In this document: one piece after another, positions 1 through 5,740 of the stretch
How positions within the stretch are numbered: the stretch's first letter is position 1
Layout of the letters: each line of letters begins with the position of its first letter
Assembly: GCA_024277555.1 (NCBI GenBank)
Contig: JAJRUY010000283.1
Location: 1-8,020 of the forward strand
Direction: 5' to 3'
DNA from: Gammaproteobacteria bacterium
GTDB lineage: Bacteria > Pseudomonadota > Gammaproteobacteria > Chromatiales > Chromatiaceae
DNA length: 8,020 bases
Notes under the pieces: generated by a model
Databases searched by the model: none
Told to the model about the DNA's origin: nothing
What the model saw: only the letters and a program-made list of their open reading frames with translations
Translations under genes and position numbers: made by a program

Positions 1-1057
1 CGGGAGGGGCATCGCGCATCATGATGACCTTGTTCAGTTTGGTGGAATAGGCAGTATGATCAGCCTTGTAGATTTCGATCTCCATGGCACCTTCCGGCAC
101 TTCTTCATCGAAGATGGTCTGGGCATCAAAATCACCATAGTAGTCACCAACACCTGCATGATCACGACCCACGATAAAATGCGTGGCGCCCATGTTCTGG
201 CGGAAATAGGCATGCAGTACGGCTTCACGAGGGCCGGCGTAGAGCATGTCAAAACCATAGCCGGTGATCATCACCGTATTGGGCGGGAAGTACAGTTCGG
301 CCATTTTGCGGATAGCGGCATCGCGCACAGGCGCAGGAATATCACCCGGCTTGAGTTTGCCCAGCAACATATGTATGACCACGCCATCGGCGTTCACATC
401 TTTCATCGCCATGTGGCACAGTTCTTCATGGGCACGGTGCATGGGGTTGCGGGTCTGGAATGCAACCACCTTGTTCCAGCCATGCTCCTTGATTTCGTTG
501 CGGATTTCCACGGCGGTACGGAAAGTATCTGGAAAATCCATCTGGAAGTATGAGAAGTTCAGCACCTGGATAGGACCGGAAACCGCATTGCGCCCCTGGG
601 ACATGAATGCGGACACACCAGGATGCTCGGGATCATCAGTACGGTACACTTTGTCACGCATGCTGGCCATTTGCTCTTCACTAACTTTCTCGATGCTTTC
701 CACTTCCATGACAGCCAGCACCGGGTTGCCTTCCACATTGGGGTCACGCAGAGCAATGCGCCGGGCATCGTCGATGGCGGCTACCGCTTCATCATCAACC
801 ATGTTCAGCACGGGAACCGGGAAGAAAGAACCATCCGTGAGGGTCATGTTCTCTGCTGCACCCATGGCGTCAGCCAGGTTCATAAATCCTTTCAGGGGGG
901 TGAAGTAACCACCACCGAGCATTACAGCGTTTCCGGCTGCAGGAGAAGTAATAGTGACAGAAGGCAAACTTTCTGCTTCTTTCATCAAAGCATCATGCTT
1001 TTCAGAGTCGTAAACGAACAGTGGAAGCAGAGTGTCAGAGCCAATTGGTTTGATCAT
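1..1057 (-). CDS. sat: Sulfate adenylyltransferase (ATP sulfurylase), C-terminus cut by window edge
   Basis: Cytoplasmic enzyme that interconverts ATP plus sulfate with APS plus pyrophosphate. The first 352 residues are present and the frame is still open at base 1. Family homologues are about 400 residues, so roughly 50 are missing. Visible signatures are QTRNPMHRAHEEL from residue 201 (the nucleotide-binding HxxH loop, here HRAH) and GRDHAGVG from residue 297, both diagnostic of single-chain Sat as opposed to the CysD/CysN heterodimer. The ATG at 1055-1057 is preceded by AGGAGA at 1065-1070, seven bases upstream, and no longer frame is plausible. It follows pyrF after 232 bases, so it may have its own promoter. 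Single-chain Sat occurs in sulfur oxidisers, where it works with APS reductase to gain ATP, and also in assimilatory pathways. The window has no apr or dsr gene to decide between these. Identity is firm; the physiological direction is inferred. Confidence 0.96.
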   Translation of the reverse strand, partial: MIKPIGSDTLLPLFVYDSEKHDALMKEAESLPSVTITSPAAGNAVMLGGGYFTPLKGFMNLADAMGAAENMTLTDGSFFPVPVLNMVDDEAVAAIDDARRIALRDPNVEGNPVLAVMEVESIEKVSEEQMASMRDKVYRTDDPEHPGVSAFMSQGRNAVSGPIQVLNFSYFQMDFPDTFRTAVEIRNEIKEHGWNKVVAFQTRNPMHRAHEELCHMAMKDVNADGVVIHMLLGKLKPGDIPAPVRDAAIRKMAELYFPPNTVMITGYGFDMLYAGPREAVLHAYFRQNMGATHFIVGRDHAGVGDYYGDFDAQTIFDEEVPEGAMEIEIYKADHTAYSTKLNKVIMMRDAPP

Positions 1058-1096
1058 GCGGCAATCTCCTGGAGGTTGGGTTGGCCAAATTCATCA

Positions 1097-1118
1097 TTGA
1101 ACCATGCAAGAGGTTCAA
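1097..1118. repeat. Perfect 7-bp inverted repeat in the sat leader
   Basis: The arms TTGAACC (1097-1103) and GGTTCAA (1112-1118) are exact reverse complements separated by eight bases. The element lies 40 to 61 bases before the sat start codon. It could be a dyad operator or a small mRNA hairpin. No T-tract follows on either strand, so it is not an intrinsic terminator. An 8-bp palindrome TTGGCCAA lies nearby at 1081-1088. The symmetry is directly visible; any regulatory role is inference. Confidence 0.45.
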
Positions 1119-1199
1119 CGATATCCAAAGCAAAATTTTTTGTAAAACTAACAGATGCGACGCTTTGCCGCCCCTGTTTTTCTTTATGGCTGCAGAACT

Positions 1200-1229
1200 A
1201 TTACCATGCCAGAACCAGGCAGAAGACAA
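1200..1229 (-). promoter_or_regulatory. Weak candidate sigma-70 promoter for sat
   Basis: Reading the minus strand, TTGTCT (1224-1229) is followed after 18 bases by GGTAAT (1200-1205). Each hexamer matches four of six consensus positions. The surrounding spacer between pyrF and sat is AT-rich and long enough to hold a promoter, which is the main reason to propose one. The match is poor enough to arise by chance, and readthrough from pyrF is an equally good explanation, since no strong terminator is visible after pyrF. Confidence 0.18.
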
Positions 1230-1289
1230 AAAGAAAATTATTTTTTGCTTTATTTTCCAGGTATTGAAACTGATTATTAATGTGTGACT

Positions 1290-1994
1290 TTAAGATGCTG
1301 GCGCCTGCAGGGAGGCATTGATGTCCTTCAGGGCCTGCAACGGATCAGATGCCGCAGTCACCGGCCGACCGATCACCAGATAGCTGGAACCGGCCTGTAT
1401 GGCATCTGACGGTGTCATCACCCGTTTCTGATCATCGACAGCAGCGGCTACCGGGCGCACTCCAGGTGTAACCAACAAAAAATCACTATCCGCCTGGGCG
1501 CGTATGGCCGCCGCCTCAAGGGGAGAACAAACCACGCCATCCATACCGGAAGATTTTGCCAGTGCAGCCAGACGCAGCACATTCTCTGCGGGTGTGCCGT
1601 GAAATCCGATCTCAAGAATGTCTTCTTCTCCCAGGCTGGTAAGAATGGTAACCGCAATCAATTTGGGCTGGTGCGCCTTGCCCGCCAGGCGCGCACGCGC
1701 TGTTTCCATCATCTTGCGTCCACCGGAAGCATGCAGGTTCATCATCCACACTCCCAGATCCGCAGCCGCATCACAGGCTGCTGCCACCGTGTTGGGAATG
1801 TCATGGAATTTCAGATCCAGAAACACGTCATAACCTGCAGTAACCAGTTTTTCCACAAACGCGGGGCCCAGGCGGGTAAAAAGCTCCTTCCCTACTTTCA
1901 ACCGGCATAAGGAGGGATGCAGCCGGTTCACCAATGCCATGGCACTTTCCTGATCAGGAAAATCCAGTGCGACAATAACCGGGCTGGCGTTCAT
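1290..1994 (-). CDS. pyrF: Orotidine 5'-phosphate decarboxylase
   Basis: Decarboxylates OMP to UMP, the last step of de novo pyrimidine synthesis, in the cytoplasm. The 234-residue product is the usual length for the short bacterial (group I) enzyme. Visible features are VALDFPD at residues 8-14, K33 in RLKVGKELF, the catalytic block DLKFHDIPNT at residues 60-69 (Asp60, Lys62 and Asp65 as the charged network), PGVRP at 177-181 and the phosphate-gripper-like IGRPVT at 208-213. The start is taken at 1992-1994 (MNASPVIVALDF). The frame is open upstream to 2090, but those 32 residues would lie entirely inside lapB and match nothing typical of PyrF. The ATG overlaps the lapB TGA as ATGA, so translation is probably coupled. 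A GGAGAAG ribosome site lies inside the lapB end. The lapB-pyrF order is widely conserved in gammaproteobacteria. Confidence 0.97.
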   Translation of the reverse strand: MNASPVIVALDFPDQESAMALVNRLHPSLCRLKVGKELFTRLGPAFVEKLVTAGYDVFLDLKFHDIPNTVAAACDAAADLGVWMMNLHASGGRKMMETARARLAGKAHQPKLIAVTILTSLGEEDILEIGFHGTPAENVLRLAALAKSSGMDGVVCSPLEAAAIRAQADSDFLLVTPGVRPVAAAVDDQKRVMTPSDAIQAGSSYLVIGRPVTAASDPLQALKDINASLQAPAS

Positions 1995-3163
1995 GACTGC
2001 TTCTCCTCTGGCTCTGATTTGCGGCAGATGCTGCCCCAGCTGCGGCAACTGGGGCACTGCCAGTGCAGGGTATTTGCTACAAAGCCGCATTTACTGCATT
2101 GATAGGCCGGTCGTTCCGCCAGCAGTTGTTCCACATGGGTTTTCATGCTCATCAGCATCTGCTCGGCATGTATATCCGGCAGGGAGGCATTCAGCTCAAT
2201 CAGGCGCAACAGCCCTTTAAGGGTCGGGTGCAAATGCATCTGCTTGCTGAGAAAGGCTCTTGCCGCTACTTCATCTTCCGTTTCGGTAATGATTTCCGTG
2301 ATGGCCAGGGCCACAGCCACATCCATTCTGTTGCCAAGAAACTTTTCCAAGTAGGTCTTCAGTGCCGGCAAATTCGAAAGATTCCGGTAGCACTCCATCA
2401 GGTGGCTCAATACCTCAGGCAGAAAAACCTGATCCTTGTCCACTGCCTGGTGCAACAGGCGAATCGCTGCCTCGCAGTCTTCCTGTTCCATGGCCAGGCG
2501 CGCCTGCATGTGCAGGGGGCGTACGCTATGGGCATCGACCGAGCCTGCTTTTTTCAGCAATTTTCCGGCATCATCCTTCTGCCCCTTGCGTAACGCCTCT
2601 TCCGCCAGCTCACAGTAGAAATGAGAACGCTCCAGGGATAAAGGGTCGTTCACCAGAGATTCCAGCTCTTCTGCGGTTTCCAGGCAGGACTGCCAGTCTT
2701 TTTCCTGTTGATAGACAATCAGCAGATTTTGCAGCGCTTTGCGCACATGCAGTTTCATTTCCTTGAGTTCCAGGAAAAGGTTTTCCGCACGGTCATACAG
2801 ACCCGCCCGCATATAATCCATGCCCAGTTCCAGCAACGCCTGCGCCCTTTGATCCTGCCCCAACGCTGGCCGGGCAATGAGGTTCTGATGAATGCGGATG
2901 GCCCGTTCCACCTCCCCTCGGCGGCGAAACAGACTGCCCAGGGCGAGATGCGTTTCCACAGTTTCGCTGTCCACTTCCAGCAGCTGCACAAACACGTCAA
3001 TCGCCTTGTCCGGCTCTTCATTCAACAGATAATTCAGGCCACGGAAATATGCCGGAGTGGTAAGGCATTCCGTGTCTTCACGGCTGCCAGCCATACTGCG
3101 CCGCGCCGCCCACCAACCAGAGGCAGCAGCAACAGGCAATAATATCCAGAGCAGTTCCAGCAT
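1991..3163 (-). CDS. lapB: LPS assembly protein B, TPR and rubredoxin-like adaptor
   Basis: Inner-membrane-anchored cytoplasmic protein (formerly YciM). In E. coli it coordinates lipopolysaccharide assembly and directs FtsH-mediated degradation of LpxC, limiting LPS synthesis. The 390-residue length is within one residue of the 389-residue E. coli protein. Visible parts are an N-terminal hydrophobic segment (about residues 3-20, followed by RR), a long run of TPR-type helical repeats (about 37-350, for example AYFRGLNYLLNEEPDKAIDVF), and a C-terminal metal-binding knuckle pair, CSKC at 356-359 and CPSC at 370-373. The ATG at 3161-3163 has AAAGGA about ten bases upstream. The stop codon overlaps the pyrF ATG by four bases. 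In enterobacteria lapA and ihfB lie just upstream; neither is recognisable here. The family is confident from architecture plus the pyrF neighbour. Confidence 0.94.
   Translation of the reverse strand: MLELLWILLPVAAASGWWAARRSMAGSREDTECLTTPAYFRGLNYLLNEEPDKAIDVFVQLLEVDSETVETHLALGSLFRRRGEVERAIRIHQNLIARPALGQDQRAQALLELGMDYMRAGLYDRAENLFLELKEMKLHVRKALQNLLIVYQQEKDWQSCLETAEELESLVNDPLSLERSHFYCELAEEALRKGQKDDAGKLLKKAGSVDAHSVRPLHMQARLAMEQEDCEAAIRLLHQAVDKDQVFLPEVLSHLMECYRNLSNLPALKTYLEKFLGNRMDVAVALAITEIITETEDEVAARAFLSKQMHLHPTLKGLLRLIELNASLPDIHAEQMLMSMKTHVEQLLAERPAYQCSKCGFVANTLHWQCPSCRSWGSICRKSEPEEKQS
2000..2006 (-). promoter_or_regulatory. Ribosome binding site deciding the pyrF start
   Basis: GGAGAAG lies five bases before the ATG at 1992-1994, within the last codons of lapB (GGAG core about eight bases from the start). 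It supports the internal start MNASPV over the longer open frame that begins at 2090. Confidence 0.7.
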
Positions 3164-3166
3164 GTC

Positions 3167-3349
3167 TTATCCGTCCTTTACCGGAATGGTTCGCAGATTA
3201 TTCGCTTCTTCGCTCGCAAGGCAGGCCTGGCGACGCAAGCTATGATCATCCTGCCATGCTCGCGCCATAAGCAACAAGCGGCTGATCGCACCTAGCCCGC
3301 ATATTTCATCAGAACGTTCGAAATATCGGAGTTTATCTATATAATTCAT
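3167..3349 (-). CDS. Doubtful 60-residue frame abutting lapB
   Basis: Open frame MNYIDKLRYFERSDEI... ending ...RTIPVKDG, with its TAA at 3167-3169, three bases before the lapB ATG. The lapB ribosome site lies inside its last codons. Tight spacing to lapB and a predicted helical, charged second half (MARAWQDDHSLRRQ) argue for a real gene. Against it are the absence of any ribosome site before its ATG, several codons (ATA, CTA, CGA) rare in the neighbours, and no family I recognise. It does not resemble LapA, which carries two membrane segments. It could be a degraded remnant or simply the open leader of the lapB transcript. Confidence 0.22.
   Translation of the reverse strand: MNYIDKLRYFERSDEICGLGAISRLLLMARAWQDDHSLRRQACLASEEANNLRTIPVKDG
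3301..3326. repeat. Nested inverted repeat before lapB
   Basis: The outer arms ATATTTC (3301-3307) and GAAATAT (3320-3326) are exact reverse complements. The 12-base centre ends in a second perfect palindrome, GAACGTTC (3312-3319). It lies about 140 bases before the lapB start. Dyads within dyads can mark dimeric repressor sites, but the AT-rich outer arms make a chance occurrence plausible. Function unknown. Confidence 0.35.
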
Positions 3350-3458
3350 TATCTTGCGCTGAATTGCTCCAGGTTACACTTTGCATCCGCTGCACTATCT
3401 GGTGAAACATGCGGGCTAGCAGGGCAGCACCCAACAGCAGAATAAATTTGATCAGCAT
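3333..3458 (-). CDS. Possible small single-pass membrane peptide (41 residues)
   Basis: Short frame with ATG at 3456-3458 and TAA at 3333-3335, product MLIKFILLLGAALLAR followed by MFHQIVQRMQSV and a polar tail. Residues 2-15 form a clear hydrophobic helix, followed by a basic stretch (R16, H19, R24) that would favour a cytoplasmic C-terminal side by the positive-inside rule. Its place, upstream of lapB in the same direction, is where enterobacteria carry lapA, whose product is a small membrane partner of LapB. However, it has only one membrane segment and no sequence resemblance I can point to. The ribosome site is weak (GGAGT about 12 bases upstream). I do not recognise the family. A chance hydrophobic frame remains a real possibility. 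Confidence 0.32.
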   Translation of the reverse strand: MLIKFILLLGAALLARMFHQIVQRMQSVTWSNSAQDNELYR

Positions 3459-3627
3459 TGGCAACCCGAGACTCCAGCCATATGGATAGCATTCTATGAT
3501 AGCCCATGCCCGGGGGTGTTAGTAGGGGCGCAATCGGCAAGACACCGGCATTGTGATGAGTTTTTACTTGAGCCTGGCCGATAATCCGCAAAAACACCCT
3601 GGTTTATGCGCGACAAATGGCCCTTAT

Positions 3628-3657
3628 TGATCCAGCAACCAAATGTTTGCCGGATCA
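3628..3657. repeat. 30-base hairpin built on the dapB stop codon
   Basis: On the minus strand the sequence begins with the dapB TGA. Its ends TGATCC and GGATCA pair perfectly, the stem continues with one G-U pair and GCAA/TTGC, then after one mismatch two further pairs close a tiny loop. That gives an 11-pair stem plus two more pairs in 30 bases. Neither strand has a following T-tract, so it is not a standard intrinsic terminator. It could stabilise the 3' end of the chaperone-dapB mRNA, be a processing site, or assist factor-dependent termination. Confidence 0.6.
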
Positions 3658-4461
3658 AGAGTGCAAGGCGAGAACATCCTGCATATCAAATTGACCGCAG
3701 GTTTTTTCCTGCAACCACAAAACTGCTCTGACAGAACCATTGGCGTAGGTCATGCGGCTGGAGGATTTGACTGCGATTTCCACCCGTTCGCCTTCGGTGG
3801 CAAACCAGACCGTGTGCTCACCGACAACATCACCGGCACGAATGGTTTCAAAGCCAATGGTTTTTCGATCCCTTTCTCCGGTAATCCCGTGACGGCCGTA
3901 AACCGCTACTTCATCAAGGTTGCGCCCCAGAGTGTGGGCCACCACTTCACCCATACGAATTGCGGTGCCTGAAGGGGCATCGATCTTGTGGCGGTGATGT
4001 GCCTCGATGATTTCAATATCTGCATCATCGCCCATCACCTGGGCTGCAATTTCCAGCAGCTTGAAACAAAGGTTTACGCCAACGCTCATGTTGGGCGCAA
4101 ATACAATGGCAATATCTGCCGCCGCAGCGGCAATTTGCTGTTTTTGCTCGTCATTGAAACCCGTGGTGCCAACCACCAGTTGCTTGCCATATTCCCGGCA
4201 TATGGATAGATGGCGCATGCTGGCTTCCGGGCGGCTAAAGTCGATCACTACATCAAATTGCTCATGAGATTCCGCCAAATCCGCAGAAATGGCAACGCCC
4301 AGTTTGCCGACACCGGCCAGCTCCCCTGCATCCGCACCGATCAGGGATGATTCGGGATATTCTGTTGCCACGGCAAGCTCCATGCCAGCAGTCTCATACA
4401 CCGCCTGCACCAGCGATTTCCCCATCCTGCCGGCAGCGCCGACCACAGCCACTCGAATCAT
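3655..4461 (-). CDS. dapB: 4-hydroxy-tetrahydrodipicolinate reductase
   Basis: NAD(P)H-dependent reductase that turns 4-hydroxy-tetrahydrodipicolinate into tetrahydrodipicolinate in the diaminopimelate/lysine pathway, supplying peptidoglycan and protein synthesis. At 268 residues it is close to the 273-residue E. coli enzyme. Visible features are the Rossmann glycine motif GAAGRMG at residues 8-14, GTTGF at 98-102, APNMSVGVN at 122-130, the catalytic and substrate block HHRHK at 155-159 with DAPSGTA at 161-167, and the typical C-terminus FDMQDVL. The ATG follows a strong GGAGG site at 4469-4473, seven bases away. It begins 17 bases after dnaJ, so the two are probably co-transcribed, a common arrangement in gammaproteobacteria where carA often follows. 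Here carA is not next; a 490-base gap and lapB follow instead. Confidence 0.98.
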   Translation of the reverse strand: MIRVAVVGAAGRMGKSLVQAVYETAGMELAVATEYPESSLIGADAGELAGVGKLGVAISADLAESHEQFDVVIDFSRPEASMRHLSICREYGKQLVVGTTGFNDEQKQQIAAAAADIAIVFAPNMSVGVNLCFKLLEIAAQVMGDDADIEIIEAHHRHKIDAPSGTAIRMGEVVAHTLGRNLDEVAVYGRHGITGERDRKTIGFETIRAGDVVGEHTVWFATEGERVEIAVKSSSRMTYANGSVRAVLWLQEKTCGQFDMQDVLALHS

Positions 4462-4478
4462 TGCCTCGCCTCCGGGGA

Positions 4479-5627
4479 TCAGAATCCCATTTCCTTGAAA
4501 AAGCTCTTCACGCCATCCAGCCAGGAACTGGCATTGGGGCTATGCTTGCGCCCCCCGCCCTGCAGGGATTCATCCAGTTGGCGCAACAGCTCTTTTTGCT
4601 CATCGCTGAGATTGATCGGTGTCTCCACCACCACCTTGCACAATAAATCCCCCACTGCGCCACCACGCACGGGCTTGATGCCTTTGCCTCGAATGCGGAA
4701 CAGCTTACCGGTCTGGGTGCCTTCCGGCACCTTGAGTTTGACCTTGCCCTCCAGCGTCGGCACTTCAAGTTCTCCACCAAGAGCAGCCGTAGTAAAGGGA
4801 ATCGGCGCTTCACAATAGAGATTGGCGTCATCGCGCTCAAAAATAGGGTGTGGCTTGACGTGTATCTGCACATACAGATCCCCGGCGGGCCCGCCGTTTT
4901 CTCCTGCCTCACCTTCTCCGGCAAGGCGGATTCTGTCGCCGGAATCCACGCCTGCAGGCACTTTCACGGAAAGGGTCTTGTGCTTTTGAATCCGTCCCTG
5001 GCCATGGCAGATTTGACAGGGATCATCAATCTGCACCCCCCTCCCATGACAGGTTGGGCAAGTTTGCTGCGCAATGAAAAACCCCTGCTGCATCCGCACC
5101 TGGCCGCTGCCGCCACAGGTGCTGCATGCTTTTGGCGCGGTGCCTTTTCTGGCGCCACTGCCGCCACAGGCGTCACAGCTGACTTGGGCCGGAATCCTGA
5201 TTTTTACCGTGGTTCCCCTGACTGCATCCTCGAGAGAAAGCTCCAGGTTATAACCCATATCGGCGCCACGCTGGTGGCGTTGTGCGCCACGGCCAGCACC
5301 GAAAATGTCGCCAAATACATCGCCAAAAATATCGCTGAAGCCGCCACCCCCGGCAGCGCCAAAACCACCAGGACCACCGCCCATGCCGGCTGAGCCATCC
5401 ACGCCGGCATGACCAAACTGATCGTAGGCTGCGCGCTTCTGGTCATCAGAAAGCACCTCGTAGGCCAGCTTGACTTCCTTGAACTTTATCTCGGCCTGCT
5501 CGCCATCTTCTCCTGAATTCCGGTCAGGGTGATACTTCATCGCCAACTTGCGATAGGCTTTTTTTATTTCGACGCTGGTGGCCGTGCGGCTTACCCCCAG
5601 CACTTCATAGTAATCACGTTTGGACAT
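4479..5627 (-). CDS. dnaJ: Chaperone protein DnaJ (Hsp40, type I)
   Basis: Co-chaperone that binds unfolded clients, delivers them to DnaK and stimulates its ATPase. The 382-residue product has all type I parts: a J domain (about residues 4-70) with the essential HPD at 33-35, a Gly/Phe-rich linker (about 74-115, with repeated DIFGDVFGDIFG), four CxxCxGxG zinc-binding repeats at 151-158, 168-175, 190-197 and 204-211, and the C-terminal beta-sandwich client-binding region to the end. All eight cysteines are present. The ATG at 5625-5627 has AGGA about six bases upstream. It follows dnaK after 113 bases that contain a strong terminator-like hairpin, so its level should be below that of DnaK unless readthrough or a local promoter compensates. 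dapB follows directly. Confidence 0.99.
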   Translation of the reverse strand: MSKRDYYEVLGVSRTATSVEIKKAYRKLAMKYHPDRNSGEDGEQAEIKFKEVKLAYEVLSDDQKRAAYDQFGHAGVDGSAGMGGGPGGFGAAGGGGFSDIFGDVFGDIFGAGRGAQRHQRGADMGYNLELSLEDAVRGTTVKIRIPAQVSCDACGGSGARKGTAPKACSTCGGSGQVRMQQGFFIAQQTCPTCHGRGVQIDDPCQICHGQGRIQKHKTLSVKVPAGVDSGDRIRLAGEGEAGENGGPAGDLYVQIHVKPHPIFERDDANLYCEAPIPFTTAALGGELEVPTLEGKVKLKVPEGTQTGKLFRIRGKGIKPVRGGAVGDLLCKVVVETPINLSDEQKELLRQLDESLQGGGRKHSPNASSWLDGVKSFFKEMGF

Positions 5628-5647
5628 GATTGATCCTGTCAGAGAAT

Positions 5648-5681
5648 GCGTTTACCCGGAATAACAGGGCAAGCAAAACGC
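5648..5681 (-). repeat. Second stem between the dnaK terminator and dnaJ
   Basis: The arms GCGTTT (5676-5681 read on the minus strand) and AAACGC (5648-5653) are exact complements. They enclose a shorter GCCC/GGGT pairing with an asymmetric bulge. The element falls after the dnaK hairpin and ends about 20 bases before the dnaJ start codon, just upstream of its ribosome site. It may shape the 5' end of dnaJ mRNA after processing or readthrough; this is inference from base pairing only. Confidence 0.35.
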
Positions 5682-5712
5682 AAAAATCCGGGAGCGGTAA
5701 AACCACTCCCGG
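5682..5712 (-). terminator. Intrinsic terminator or attenuator between dnaK and dnaJ
   Basis: On the minus strand a 10-pair stem, CCGGGAGTGG with CCGCTCCCGG (one G-U pair), closes a five-base TTTTA loop at 5688-5712 and is followed by ATTTTTG. The stem is GC-rich and the T-tract is in the right place, as in a standard rho-independent terminator. The opposite strand also has GGTTTTTC after the stem, so it could act in both directions. Because dnaJ and dapB lie beyond it in the same direction, it probably works as a partial terminator that lets DnaK outnumber DnaJ. Confidence 0.85.
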
Positions 5713-5740
5713 TTTTTCAAAAAAATACCAATTTCGGGTC

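Larger units (their letters stand above)
3164..3654. other. dapB-lapB intergenic region, about 490 bases, no recognised gene
   Basis: This is the only long stretch without a recognised gene. Read in the direction of the flanking genes it holds, in order, most of a dapB-terminal hairpin, about 170 bases with nothing I can name, a possible 41-residue membrane peptide, an overlapping 60-residue frame ending three bases before lapB, and a nested inverted repeat within that frame. There is no tRNA-like or rRNA-like sequence, no transposase frame, and no long frame with convincing coding character on the plus strand. A promoter for lapB-pyrF should lie here, but I found no pair of hexamers good enough to mark. 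Candidate -10 sequences TATCAT and TAGAAT occur around 3490-3500 on the minus strand without a matching -35. Confidence 0.6.

Noticed and set aside
56..908. Plus-strand open frames opposite sat
   Set aside because: They are antisense shadows of a strongly recognised gene, with histidine-rich or serine-rich composition typical of such shadows and no ribosome sites or family features.
1235..1265. Terminator after pyrF in the AT-rich run (GAAAAT/ATTTTC pairing)
   Set aside because: The stem would be six AT-dominated pairs with a long loop, too weak to act as a terminator.
1995..2090. N-terminal extension of pyrF starting at 2090
   Set aside because: The extra 32 residues lie wholly within lapB, have no PyrF-like sequence, and the internal ATG at 1994 has a good ribosome site and the classic ATGA overlap.
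3349..3597. 82-residue minus-strand frame after dapB
   Set aside because: It has no ribosome site, no domain or membrane character and irregular composition, and it competes with the better membrane-like frame at 3333-3458.
3628..3657. Intrinsic terminator after dapB
   Set aside because: The hairpin is strong, but no T-tract follows on either strand, so it is kept only as an inverted repeat.
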